A DNA stretch of 61,240 bases from a bacterium (GTDB lineage Bacteria > Auribacterota > UBA3054): the NCBI GenBank assembly GCA_017963805.1, contig JAGCTE010000034.1, positions 1 to 61,240 on the forward strand, read 5' to 3'. The notes under the pieces were generated by a model, which saw nothing but the letters and a program-made list of their open reading frames with translations, did not search any database and was not told where the DNA came from. A program made the translations under genes and the position numbers. This document shows, piece after piece, positions 24,141 through 34,879 of the stretch; the stretch's first letter is position 1, and each line of letters starts with the position of its first letter.

Positions 24141-26681
24141 TTACTCGGAGAGAAGCTCCTGTTCTTTCTCGAGGAATTCTTCTTCCGCTTTCTGTCTTCT
24201 GGCCGCGGAGGAGTCGAAGAGAGGCTCGTAAGTGGGGGACGTCTTCGGAGAATAGGACTCCTCGAACATCTCGATAGTCTCGTTCTGCTTCGGGCTCTTG
24301 CCGGTCAGATAGTATTCGGCGTCGTCAAAGTGGCCTTCGAAGACCTTCCAATCGTCCATGATGGTCTTGCGGCGGTCGGTGGAGTTCATCTTGTCCGTCA
24401 GGTTCTCCCTGGTCTCATCCTTGATGAAGCGGATGGCGTTCGGGAACTTCGTCCTGACTTCCTCGGTCAGGACTTCCTCTTCGGAGGAGTCGAGTATGAC
24501 CGTCGGAGTGATGAAGACCATAAGCTCGGTCTTGGACTGGCTCCTCACCTCGGAGCGGAAGAGATATTTGACAAGGGGAATATCGCAGAGGATCGGGATT
24601 TCCGACAGAGTCGTCTGGGTGGAGTCTTTTATTAGGCCGCCTATCACGAGCGTGTGGCTGTCCTGGACGACCACTTCAGTCTGCGCTTCGCGGTCGAGGA
24701 TGATGGGCGGGGAAGTCGGGTCGCTGGCGTAGGCGACGCCGCCGTTTTCCTTGACAGTCACGTGCACTTCAAGGGAGACTTCCCTGTGGCGGTTGATCCT
24801 GGGCGTGACTTCCAATTCCACGTTGACGTCGATGTATTCGTAGCTGTAGTCCCTGGTAGATGAATCGCTGCCGCTGCGGCTGTAACGCGCGATCGGGATC
24901 TGCTGGCCGACCGAGATCATGGCCGTTTTGTTGTTGGAGGCGATGATCGACGGCGTCGAAAGAATGTTGATGTCGTTTATCTTCTCGTCGGTCTGCAGCG
25001 TGAAGTAGGGGTCGAAGTTTCCGGACTTGTCATATTTTCCGAAAGCGTAGTTGAAGCCCTTCATGTTGTCGGGAACGATCTCTTTTCTTCCTGATTCAAG
25101 GGCGGGGGCCATGGTCGTGTCGAGGGCCTGGATAAGGTTGACGTGTTCGCCTTTCCCCAAAACCTTCTGCCAGCCGACGCCGAAGTCGAAGTCTTTGTCC
25201 CTGGTCACTTCCACGATGATGGCTTCGATGTAAGCCTGGGGAGTGCGCTGGTCGAGCTTCTTTACGACGGCCAATACGGCGTCAAGATACTGCGGGCTCG
25301 TCATGATGATCAAAGAGTTGCTGGGCTCGTCGATCTGGAAGCTCACTTTGCCGGAGAGGAAGCTCGTGCCGCTGCTGGAAGTCCTTGAGCCGGTCGAGCG
25401 GGAGGAGGTGGACCTGCCGGAAGTGAACTGACTGTTGCGGCTGCCGGAAGTGTTGCGGTTCTGCGAAGAGCTTCCGGAAGAGGACGTGGACCTTGAGACG
25501 GAGTCGGAGCCGAACATGGCGACCAGCGTCGAACTGATCTCCTCGGCCTTGGCGTGCTGGAGGGGATAGATGCGGTACATCTCGTCGCTGTTCTTGGAGG
25601 GCGTGTCAAGGTCGTGTATCAAGGCCAGGATCATCGGGAAGTTCTGGCGCGAGGAAAGCACTATCACCGCGTGAAGACGGTCGTCCGGGATGAAAGTCGC
25701 TTTGGAAACGTTCGCCGTTGATTTCCCAAGGGACATGCTGGCGTTCTCGGCGGGCTGGGGAGGGTTCGCCCTGTTGACGACGACACCCTGGGAAGGATTG
25801 CGCTGCAGCGTCATCTGCCTCGCGGATTCGTCGGACAGAACGGGCGAATTGAAGATCTGCTCGAGCTTGTTGACCATCTCGTATTCGTCGGCGTATTCCA
25901 TCGGCACTATCCTTATGTCGATGTCGCTGCCGGCTTTTTCCGTATCGATAAGATCGATGATCTCAAGCAGCCTTTTGATGTTGGCGCCGTTGTCGAAGAG
26001 CATAAGGATGTTGGCGTTCTCGTCCACAATGGAGCTGCCGCCCAGCCTGCTCATCAAGGGCTTGATGGTGTCGGCCAGCTGTTTGGCCGGAACGTATTTC
26101 GGATAAACGATCTGGGTCCTGATGATGTCCTCGGAATCAAGCTCCGCCTGCGTAGGCAAAACCGTCTTGATAGGTTCGCCCGGCGCGTCGGCGACGGTCG
26201 CGATCCTTATCAAATAATCGTTCTCGACGACCGTGAAACCTCGCGACCTCAGGGTCGTGAAGATAAGGCTCTTGGCTTCGGTCTTCGTCAGAGGCCTCGG
26301 GTCGATAATCGTAATGGTGTCTTTGGCCATGCTCCGCTCCGGGAGAATGGTCTTCCCGGTAATGTGGGCCAGGAGCAGAAGGACGTAGCGTATATCGACG
26401 TCCTCGAAGTTCAGAACGAAGCTGCCTTCGCTATAGTCCACAGTGTTGGTTGGATCCAGCGCGCGCAGCTGGTTCTCCAGGGCGCCCGATACGGTGATCG
26501 ATCCCTGGGGGGTGTTGTCCTGGGCTCTCTGCTGCTGCTGGGCCATCTGGGACGCACCTTGCTGCGCACTCGTGCCGGCTCTAGGGGACGGGGGGACCTG
26601 CTGTCCGGGCGGGATGGCCCAGACAAAGGAGGCCGTCAGTAGGGCGGCTGCGAATAAGATCTTGCCGGAATGGTTTGACAT
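24141..26681 (-). CDS. gspD: Type II secretion/pilus secretin (GspD-like)
   Basis: 846 residues with a signal peptide (about 1-22). A Pro/Gln-rich linker leads to an N0-like domain near 75-160 (SFVLNFEDVDIRYVLLLLAH). N1-type repeats follow (VPAKQLADTIKPLMSRLGG; YPLQHAKAEEISSTLVAMFG), split by a Ser/Thr-rich linker around 410-455. The C-terminal secretin domain has VVVQDSHTLVIGGLIKDS and IPILCDIPLVKYLFRS. It would form an outer-membrane multimeric channel. No ATPase, platform protein or pseudopilin genes lie in the window. The Ser-rich linker inside the N-domains is longer than usual. A second, shorter secretin lies at 56326. Confidence 0.9.
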   Translation of the reverse strand: MSNHSGKILFAAALLTASFVWAIPPGQQVPPSPRAGTSAQQGASQMAQQQQRAQDNTPQGSITVSGALENQLRALDPTNTVDYSEGSFVLNFEDVDIRYVLLLLAHITGKTILPERSMAKDTITIIDPRPLTKTEAKSLIFTTLRSRGFTVVENDYLIRIATVADAPGEPIKTVLPTQAELDSEDIIRTQIVYPKYVPAKQLADTIKPLMSRLGGSSIVDENANILMLFDNGANIKRLLEIIDLIDTEKAGSDIDIRIVPMEYADEYEMVNKLEQIFNSPVLSDESARQMTLQRNPSQGVVVNRANPPQPAENASMSLGKSTANVSKATFIPDDRLHAVIVLSSRQNFPMILALIHDLDTPSKNSDEMYRIYPLQHAKAEEISSTLVAMFGSDSVSRSTSSSGSSSQNRNTSGSRNSQFTSGRSTSSRSTGSRTSSSGTSFLSGKVSFQIDEPSNSLIIMTSPQYLDAVLAVVKKLDQRTPQAYIEAIIVEVTRDKDFDFGVGWQKVLGKGEHVNLIQALDTTMAPALESGRKEIVPDNMKGFNYAFGKYDKSGNFDPYFTLQTDEKINDINILSTPSIIASNNKTAMISVGQQIPIARYSRSGSDSSTRDYSYEYIDVNVELEVTPRINRHREVSLEVHVTVKENGGVAYASDPTSPPIILDREAQTEVVVQDSHTLVIGGLIKDSTQTTLSEIPILCDIPLVKYLFRSEVRSQSKTELMVFITPTVILDSSEEEVLTEEVRTKFPNAIRFIKDETRENLTDKMNSTDRRKTIMDDWKVFEGHFDDAEYYLTGKSPKQNETIEMFEESYSPKTSPTYEPLFDSSAARRQKAEEEFLEKEQELLSE

Positions 26682-26737
26682 TTGCTGACCTCTGCTTTTA
26701 TGTATGGTTCTGCATATTAAATTCTAATTATCTTTTC

Positions 26738-26766
26738 ATTATACCACCATGCTGGAAAAATTGCAA
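26738..26766 (-). promoter_or_regulatory. Promoter of the large secretin gene
   Basis: Minus-strand TTGCAA (26766-26761), 17 bases, then TATAAT (26743-26738) with TG one base upstream. It gives a leader of about 50 bases before the secretin ATG. The 180-base space to the divergent tRNA-Leu holds this promoter and the tRNA promoter. Confidence 0.75.
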
Positions 26767-26812
26767 AGCAAAACGGCGCCGGAGTTCACCCTTTCCTCCG
26801 CCCTGGCGGCAT

Positions 26813-26841
26813 TTGACTAAAAACCGCGAAAAAACTACAAT
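26813..26841 (+). promoter_or_regulatory. Promoter of tRNA-Leu and probably the V-ATPase cluster
   Basis: TTGACT (26813-26818), 17 bases, TACAAT (26836-26841). The mature tRNA starts 25 bases later. No terminator is visible between the tRNA and the V-ATPase B gene, so read-through into that operon is possible. Confidence 0.8.
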
Positions 26842-26865
26842 GAAAGATACTGAAAATAAAAGAAT

Positions 26866-26949
26866 GCGAGAGTGGCGGAATTGGTAGACGCGCCAGATTT
26901 AGGTTCTGGTGTTGATGACGTGCGGGTTCGAGTCCCGCCTTTCGCACCA
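26866..26949 (+). tRNA. tRNA-Leu (anticodon TAG)
   Basis: 84-base class II tRNA. The acceptor stem GCGAGAG pairs with CTTTCGC. The anticodon stem CCAGA/TCTGG has loop TTTAGGT (anticodon TAG). A variable arm (TGTTGATGACGT) is followed by the T arm GCGGG-TTCGAGT-CCCGC, discriminator A and encoded CCA. Confidence 0.97.
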
Positions 26950-26972
26950 TACGTGAAATAAAAGGATCATAA

Positions 26973-28370
26973 ATGAACGATCTTACCAGAGAATATACGG
27001 GAGTATCGCGCCTCTCCGGTCCTATCCTAGGGATCGGCGGAGTGGTCGGCGCCGGATATGGCGAAGTCGTCGAGATCAAGGGACCTGACGGCACGAACCG
27101 TCACGGCAAGGTCCTCGACGTCAGTTCCGACCTTACGCTCATCCAGGTCTACGAAGGCACGGGCGGCCTTTCTCCCAGCAGGACGAAAGTCTGCTTCAAG
27201 GGGCACTCCCTGACCGCCAGGGTCAGCGAGGAAATGCTTGGCCGCGTCTTCGACGGCCTCGGCCGTCCCATTGACGGCGGCGGCGAACCGTTCGGCGGCG
27301 TGACCAGATCCATCGACGGCGAGCCTGTCAACCCCGTTTCCCGTGTTTACCCGCGGGAGTTCATCCAGACCGGCATCTCGTCCATCGACGGCATGAACAC
27401 CCTGATCCGCGGGCAGAAGCTTCCCATCTTCTCCGGCAACGGTCTTCCGCACAACGAACTGGCGGCCCAGATCGTCCGCCAGGCGAAGATCGTGGACGGC
27501 GAGGGCAATCCCCTTAGCGACAAGTTCTCCATAATCTTCGCGGCCATGGGCGTCAAATACGACGTCGCGCAGTATTTCCGCAAAGAGTTCGAGAGCTCCG
27601 GCGCCATCATGAACACCGCGATGTTTTTGAACCTCGCGAACGATCCTCCCGAAGAGCGCATCGTGACGCCGAGGATCGCGCTGACGCTGGCCGAGCATCT
27701 CGCTTTCGACTGCGGACACCACGTGCTGGTCGTCCTGACCGACATGACGAACTACTGCGAATCGTTGCGCGAAGTCGCTATCGCCCGTGGCGAGGTGCCT
27801 AGCCGCAAAGGCTATCCCGGCTACCTCTACTCCGACCTGGCGAGCCTTTACGAGCGCACCGGCCGCGTTTCCGGCAGCAAAGGCTCCATCACGCAGCTCC
27901 CGATCCTCACGATGCCGAACGACGACATCACGCACCCGGTGCCCGACCTTACCGGCTACATCACGGAAGGCCAGATCGTAGTCTCGAGGGAACTGCACGC
28001 CAAGGGCATTTATCCGCCCATCAACGTTCTCCCGAGCCTGTCGCGTATCATGAAGGACGGCATCGGCGAAGGCTACACCAGGAAAGATCACCCGAACTGG
28101 TCGAGTCAGCTCTACTCCGCCTATTCGAGAGTCGAATACGTCAGAAGCCTGGCGTCCATCATCGGCGCCGAGGAACTGACCGACACCGACAAAGCCTACA
28201 TGCGCTTCGGCGAGGAATTCGAAAACACTTTCGTCCGCCAGAGCTTCTCCGAGGACCGCTCGATCAGGGACACCCTAAGGATCGGCTGGGAACTCATGAG
28301 CATTCTGCCGGAGAGGGAACTCACCCGCGTTTCCCGCGAAGAGATAGAAAAATATCTTCCCAAAAAATAA
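26973..28370 (+). CDS. ntpB: V-type ATP synthase subunit B
   Basis: 465-residue non-catalytic nucleotide-binding subunit of the V/A-type ATPase V1 head. Recognised by [17 protein letters not shown] near the start, [15 protein letters not shown] instead of a catalytic P-loop, and the C-terminal [17 protein letters not shown]. The normal partner, catalytic subunit A, is not encoded upstream as would be usual; the gene instead follows tRNA-Leu by 23 bases. A fair ribosome site (AAGGAT) precedes the ATG. Subunit D is encoded two genes downstream. Rotary complexes of this type pump Na+ or H+ or make ATP. Confidence 0.95.
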   Translation: MNDLTREYTGVSRLSGPILGIGGVVGAGYGEVVEIKGPDGTNRHGKVLDVSSDLTLIQVYEGTGGLSPSRTKVCFKGHSLTARVSEEMLGRVFDGLGRPIDGGGEPFGGVTRSIDGEPVNPVSRVYPREFIQTGISSIDGMNTLIRGQKLPIFSGNGLPHNELAAQIVRQAKIVDGEGNPLSDKFSIIFAAMGVKYDVAQYFRKEFESSGAIMNTAMFLNLANDPPEERIVTPRIALTLAEHLAFDCGHHVLVVLTDMTNYCESLREVAIARGEVPSRKGYPGYLYSDLASLYERTGRVSGSKGSITQLPILTMPNDDITHPVPDLTGYITEGQIVVSRELHAKGIYPPINVLPSLSRIMKDGIGEGYTRKDHPNWSSQLYSAYSRVEYVRSLASIIGAEELTDTDKAYMRFGEEFENTFVRQSFSEDRSIRDTLRIGWELMSILPERELTRVSREEIEKYLPKK

Positions 28371-28387
28371 CAACAGGAATGAAAAAT

Positions 28388-28972
28388 ATGAAAACTAGAT
28401 TTACCGTCGCGGCCGTCCTCCTTACGATCTCATTCGGCGCTTTCGCCGGGACCCTCAAAGGCACGGTTACCGATGAAAACGACTCTCCCATGGCGGGCGT
28501 CGACGTCTCCGTCTGGGGCAAGGAAAGCATCAAGAGCAAGACCGACGCCAGGGGACAATTCAAGATCACGAGCGACGAGCTTGTGCCCGGCAACCGCTAC
28601 TCCGTGAAAGCGGAAAAGGAAGGCTACATCATGTCCCAGGCTTCCTTCGGCACCGAGATGTACGAAGAAGAAGAGGACATGGAGCCCCTGGAGATCACGA
28701 TGAAGAAAGAGGACCCGGAACCCGAAGCTCCCGCCACGGAAGTAAAGGATCCCGCCCTCAAAGGAGGAACCCCGGCCGCTTCAGCAGAATCTGAATCCGA
28801 ATCAGAGGAAGAAGCCGTGAAGGAAGAAGAGGCCAAGAGTGCCGAGAAAGCGGAAGCCAAGCCTGCTGAAAAGGAAGAGGCCAAACCCGCTGAAAAGCCG
28901 GCCGAGAAGACCGAAGCCAAGCCCGCTGAGAAAGAGGAAGCCAAACCGGCCGAGAAGCCCGCGGAGAAGTAA
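28388..28972 (+). CDS. Secreted Ig-fold (carboxypeptidase-regulatory-like) protein with Lys/Ala/Pro/Glu repeats
   Basis: 194 residues from the ATG at 28388, chosen over the ATG at 28379 because the AGGAA site (28375-28379) then has an eight-base gap. A signal peptide (about 1-20, ending AFAG) leads into a carboxypeptidase-regulatory-like beta-sandwich of about 80 residues: GTLKGTVTDENDSPMAGVDV, then TDARGQFKI and NRYSVKAEKEGY. The last 90 residues are Glu/Ala/Ser and then repeats of EAKPAEKE, which look like an extended, cell-wall- or periplasm-spanning stalk. It lies between the V-ATPase B and D genes with gaps of only eight to seventeen bases, an odd place for an exported protein. No lipobox cysteine. 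Function unknown; a coupling or structural role with the ATPase is possible but not shown. Confidence 0.75.
   Translation: MKTRFTVAAVLLTISFGAFAGTLKGTVTDENDSPMAGVDVSVWGKESIKSKTDARGQFKITSDELVPGNRYSVKAEKEGYIMSQASFGTEMYEEEEDMEPLEITMKKEDPEPEAPATEVKDPALKGGTPAASAESESESEEEAVKEEEAKSAEKAEAKPAEKEEAKPAEKPAEKTEAKPAEKEEAKPAEKPAEK
28828..28969 (+). repeat. Coding repeat of EAKPAEK units
   Basis: About ten imperfect copies of a unit of roughly 12-15 bases coding for E-A-K-P-A-E-K variants. They end at the stop codon of the exported protein. Synonymous codons differ between copies, so the repeat is old or selected at protein level rather than a recent slippage expansion. Confidence 0.8.
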
Positions 28973-28981
28973 GAGGTCCTT

Positions 28982-29599
28982 ATGATCCTCAAGATGCCTC
29001 CCACAAAGTCCAATCTCTTCAAGCTGCAAAGCGAACTGAAATTCGCCAAGGACGGCTATGAATTGCTGGACCGCAAAAGGGAAGTCCTCATCATGGAGAT
29101 GATGCAGGTCATCCACGGCATTTCCCATTTGCAAAGGAGGCTCAACGAAGCGCTGCAGAAAGCCTACGGCGACCTTTACGACGCCTATGTCGAAATGGGC
29201 TCCGAAGAGATAGAGCGAGCCAACTTCGCTTTCAGGGAACCCCTCAAAGTCAGCATGTGCGAGCATACCGTCATGGGCGTAATGCTTCCGGAGCTTGAAT
29301 TGGAGAAGGCGCCGGAGTCCGCGGAACTGGGACTTCTCGGCACTTCCGAAAGCTTTGACTCCGCGGTCAAAAGCTTCTCCGACGTCGTGCCGCTCCTTTT
29401 GGAATACGCGAAAGCCGCGCTGACGCTCTCGCGCCTCGCAAAGGAAGTCCAGAAGACGCAGCGCCGCGTGAACGCCCTTGAGAACATCACTATCCCCAAC
29501 GCCGGGGATACCATCAAATTCATCTCGGAATCTCTTGAGGAGGGGGAGCGCCAGAGCTTCTTCCAGCGCAAGAAAGTAAAAATGAATTTGCAAAAGTAG
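28982..29599 (+). CDS. ntpD: V-type ATP synthase subunit D
   Basis: 205-residue central-stalk (rotor) subunit. The opening PPTKSNLFKLQSELKFAKDGYELLDRKREVL is the classic N-terminal helix of subunit D. The C-terminal helix (LAKEVQKTQRRVNALENI, then P) also matches. It turns inside the A3B3 head and transmits torque to the membrane ring. The gene follows the exported repeat protein by nine bases. Subunits A, E, I and K are not in this window. Confidence 0.94.
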   Translation: MILKMPPTKSNLFKLQSELKFAKDGYELLDRKREVLIMEMMQVIHGISHLQRRLNEALQKAYGDLYDAYVEMGSEEIERANFAFREPLKVSMCEHTVMGVMLPELELEKAPESAELGLLGTSESFDSAVKSFSDVVPLLLEYAKAALTLSRLAKEVQKTQRRVNALENITIPNAGDTIKFISESLEEGERQSFFQRKKVKMNLQK

Positions 29600-29606
29600 G
29601 TGAAAC

Positions 29607-30023
29607 GTGAAACCGAAAAACATCCTGCTCTACATTGACGCCAGCAAAGAATCCCGCGCCGCGCTTGACGTGGCTGTGGATTACTCCGGCCTGGAATCGA
29701 CCATCATAGCGGTGAACGTCGTGAACCGCCAGACGGTCATCCAGCTTACCCGCAGCGGCGAGAAAAGCCTTGCGGAAGCCGAGGTCGAGTTGGAAGAAAA
29801 CGGCTGGTGTTATCTTTATGACGCCGAAGAAACAGCAAAAAGCGCCGGCGCACAGATCGTCATTCTCCAGGAGTCCGGTTATCCGGAAGAAGTTCTCCCG
29901 AGACTGGCCTCCGAATACGGCGTCGATCTCATTATAATCGGCCACGCTCCCGGACTTGGTCAGGCGAGCTTGGCCCAGCAATTAATCGAACACGCACCCT
30001 GTGCGGTACTAGTGGTAAAGTAA
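29607..30023 (+). CDS. Universal stress protein (UspA family)
   Basis: 138 residues with the Usp alpha/beta fold: NILLYIDASKESRAALDVA at the start, YPEEVLPRLASEYGVDLIIIG in the middle, and a CAVLVVK end. The usual ATP-binding G-x2-G-x9-G-S/T is degenerate (GHAPGLGQASLAQ), so nucleotide binding is uncertain. Starts with GTG after an AGGTG ribosome site. It lies in the V-ATPase run; Usp proteins near ion pumps may be regulators, which is inference. Confidence 0.85.
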   Translation: MKPKNILLYIDASKESRAALDVAVDYSGLESTIIAVNVVNRQTVIQLTRSGEKSLAEAEVELEENGWCYLYDAEETAKSAGAQIVILQESGYPEEVLPRLASEYGVDLIIIGHAPGLGQASLAQQLIEHAPCAVLVVK

Positions 30024-30024
30024 C

Positions 30025-30495
30025 ATGATGAACGAACTGAAACTCTCCAGTCTCTTAACTCCCAAGAACATCCTTCTCGACGTCAAGGAAAAAGAAAAAG
30101 ACGCTCTTCTGGCGAAGATCATCAAGACCTTCTCGGAAGTGAACAACATCGCTGATCCGGAAGCCCTGGCCAGGGAAGTGACCGAGCGCGAAGCTCTCGG
30201 CAACACCGGCATCGGACGCGGCATCGGTTTTCCGCACGCCAAGTCCAGCCAGGTCGACGAGATCTCCGTCCTTCTGGCCCGTCCCGCCCGCCCCATCGAA
30301 TACGGCGCGCTTGACGGCCTTCCGGTCAATCTGGTGATCCTGATCATCGCCCCCGATTCCGGCGACAACAACCAGTATCTCCACGCCATGGCGCGCATTT
30401 CCCGCCTCTTAGGCAAGAGCGAAGTGAGAGAGAAACTGGCCCAGGTCAAGACTCCCCAGGAAGCTATCGACACGATAGCGGCATTCGAGAACTAA
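30025..30495 (+). CDS. PTS fructose-type IIA domain protein (PtsN-like)
   Basis: 156-residue stand-alone IIA domain of the fructose/mannitol class. The phospho-accepting histidine is H71 in IGFPHAKS, and EREALGNTGIGRGIG precedes it. No IIB, IIC, HPr or enzyme I gene is in the window, so it may act like PtsN in nitrogen/potassium regulation rather than in sugar uptake. The upstream Usp gene ends one base before it. This type of Usp plus IIA pair behind ATPase genes suggests a regulatory module for ion homeostasis, but no partner can be named. Confidence 0.87.
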   Translation: MMNELKLSSLLTPKNILLDVKEKEKDALLAKIIKTFSEVNNIADPEALAREVTEREALGNTGIGRGIGFPHAKSSQVDEISVLLARPARPIEYGALDGLPVNLVILIIAPDSGDNNQYLHAMARISRLLGKSEVREKLAQVKTPQEAIDTIAAFEN

Positions 30496-30502
30496 AAACA
30501 AA

Positions 30503-31381
30503 ATGCCCAATAACAAACTAGTCAGCGACGCCGCCTCCAACTTAGTCGAAAGCTACAAAGAGGACGGCAACATCAACCATATCGACGGACTGAACCTGCC
30601 GAGCAGCGACGACATCGCCTCGCTTACCGAGGCGCTCTTAGCTCTCGTCCTTCCCGGCTTTTTCGGTTCCGAGCGTCTGACTAAAGCGAACTTCGCGGCG
30701 GTCACGGTCTACCGCCTTGAGGAAGTCAAATCGAAGCTTACCGAGCAGATCCTGAGAGGCATCAACTATGTCTGCAGGGGAGACGAACGCCCCGACTGCG
30801 ACAAGTCCCGCTGCGAAGCCAAAGCCGCTTCCCTTACGGAAGTCTTCCTTCTGACACTCCCCAAAGTCAGATCCCTCATTAGGACCGACATCGAGGCCGC
30901 CTACGACGGCGACCCCGCCTGCTTCGCCAAGGAGGAAGTGATCCTCTGCTATCCGGGATTTCTTGCCATCGCCATCCAGCGCCTCGCCCATGAGCTTCAT
31001 TCCATGGGCGTTCCCCTTATCCCGAGAATCATGACGGAATACGGCCACAGAAGGACCGGCGTCGACATCCACCCCGGCGCCAAAATAGGCGAGCGCTTCT
31101 TCATCGACCACGCCACCGGCGGCGTCATCGGCGAGACCACCGTGATCGGCAGGAACGTCAAACTCTACCAGGGCGTCACCTTAGGCGCCAAATCTTTCCC
31201 ACCCAACGCCAGGGAAGCCAGGAACTCTAAGCGCCACCCCACCATCGAGGACGACGTCATCATCTACGCCAACGCCACCATCCTCGGCGACATCACGATA
31301 GGCAAAGGCGCCACCATAGGCGGCAACAGCTGGGTGACCGATAACGTCCCTCCAGGCACCCTTGTCACCTTCCGCTCCTGA
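30503..31381 (+). CDS. cysE: Serine O-acetyltransferase
   Basis: 292 residues. The left-handed beta-helix at the C-terminal half is clear: GVDIHPGAKIGERFFIDHAT, GGVIGETTVIG, KLYQGVTLGAKS, HPTIEDDVIIYANATILGD. The N-terminal all-helical domain is long, as in EpsC-type and plant/Entamoeba enzymes. It makes O-acetylserine for cysteine synthesis. It is the last recognisable gene of this run. The next frame starts directly after its stop. A cysteine synthase is not seen nearby. Confidence 0.92.
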   Translation: MPNNKLVSDAASNLVESYKEDGNINHIDGLNLPSSDDIASLTEALLALVLPGFFGSERLTKANFAAVTVYRLEEVKSKLTEQILRGINYVCRGDERPDCDKSRCEAKAASLTEVFLLTLPKVRSLIRTDIEAAYDGDPACFAKEEVILCYPGFLAIAIQRLAHELHSMGVPLIPRIMTEYGHRRTGVDIHPGAKIGERFFIDHATGGVIGETTVIGRNVKLYQGVTLGAKSFPPNAREARNSKRHPTIEDDVIIYANATILGDITIGKGATIGGNSWVTDNVPPGTLVTFRS

Positions 31382-32134
31382 ATGTTCCGCGTATTCTTTT
31401 TCGCCATGCTTTTTGCGTCCCTTACAGTGGTTGCGGATTTTCCGCAGACCGATTTCAGTGTGTCCTCGTTCCTAGATATCTTCAAACCCGATCCTTTCAG
31501 CCAGCTGTGGGAAAAAATATACAAGTTCAGCAAAGAGAACAACGAAACGAGGCGCAGGCTCGTTGATGACGAAACAGAGTACTTCGCGAAGACGCCGAAA
31601 GAGGAATGGCTTCCGCTTTTGGAAAAAATACTTATCAAGGATGACCTTTCCGATACCGTCAAAAATTGGCTTAGGTTCTCCAACACCTACATGAGCAGCA
31701 TAACCAACGAAAGCGTTCGGCTGGAACTGAAAGAGAAATTGAAAACCAGCTGCGAAAAAGAAGGCCATTATTCCTTTGAGAAATTTACTTCCGCTCTTGT
31801 CAATGCCGAGGTCAACGAGAAGTGCCTACTGCCCAACTCCACGGCTGGATTCCTGTCAAATTCTCACGCCGCGGCCGAGATCAGATATTCGATCACCTTT
31901 TATAATCTGGCCGATTCGCTTGTTTACCTGGACCTCACCAACGAGCTTCCGAAAGTCGCTGAAAGAGTGATGAAATCTCTCGACAATTCGCCGGATCCTT
32001 CTGAAGAAGAATCTGATTCATTCGACCGAAAGGTTTCTCGTGACCTCGCCGGGACTCGCCGCTTTTGTGAAACATACGGCTGTTTGCCAATCTTTTTAAA
32101 GTATCGGCCAAACCCGCGCCCTGATTCCAAATAA
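31382..32134 (+). CDS. Exported protein of unknown function
   Basis: 250 residues beginning with a clear signal peptide (MFRVFFFAMLFASLTVVAD). The mature part is charged and predicted mostly helical, with repeated WLRF/ILIKDD-like stretches and four cysteines (near 120, 145, 229 and 234). It recalls small HEAT-like helical proteins, but I recognise no family. Base composition is visibly more AT-rich than cysE in front and gyrB behind, which may mark a lineage-specific or acquired gene. It starts immediately after the cysE stop and ends before a strong hairpin terminator. Confidence 0.55.
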   Translation: MFRVFFFAMLFASLTVVADFPQTDFSVSSFLDIFKPDPFSQLWEKIYKFSKENNETRRRLVDDETEYFAKTPKEEWLPLLEKILIKDDLSDTVKNWLRFSNTYMSSITNESVRLELKEKLKTSCEKEGHYSFEKFTSALVNAEVNEKCLLPNSTAGFLSNSHAAAEIRYSITFYNLADSLVYLDLTNELPKVAERVMKSLDNSPDPSEEESDSFDRKVSRDLAGTRRFCETYGCLPIFLKYRPNPRPDSK

Positions 32135-32255
32135 CCTCACAGAAAAGGTTAAAGCTAAATCAAACTGGTTTTCCATATAACTATCTGGGAAATAGGATTT
32201 TGAGCTGATTCAAACCTTTTGGCGCCCGTAGGGGGAGCCGTGCTTAATGGGTAAG

Positions 32256-32304
32256 ACCGCCTTTTGGGGCCTTGGAGGGCTTTAAAAGGCGGTTGGCTTT
32301 TTTT
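32256..32304 (+). terminator. Rho-independent terminator before gyrB
   Basis: ACCGCCTTTT (32256-32265) pairs perfectly with AAAAGGCGGT (32284-32293) around an 18-base loop and is followed by GGC and seven Ts to 32304. It ends the V-ATPase-cysE run. The preceding bases 32221-32239 can form a smaller GGC/GCC hairpin. Confidence 0.8.
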
Positions 32305-32316
32305 GAGGGGGCGTTT

Positions 32317-32345
32317 TTGACTTTTTTCGGCCTTTTTGGTAGGAT
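32317..32345 (+). promoter_or_regulatory. Promoter of gyrB-gyrA
   Basis: TTGACT (32317-32322), 17 bases, TAGGAT (32340-32345). The message would have a leader of about 27 bases with an AGAGG ribosome site before the gyrB ATG. It begins only 12 bases after the T tract of the terminator. Confidence 0.75.
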
Positions 32346-32364
32346 ATCTTAATAATATAACTAA

Positions 32365-34866
<2,502 letters not shown>

Positions 34867-34879
34867 AGGATAGACATAT

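Noticed and set aside
23223..24635. A 470-codon plus frame over the secretin operon
   Set aside because: Antisense to two supported genes and crosses both their borders; no signal or motif.
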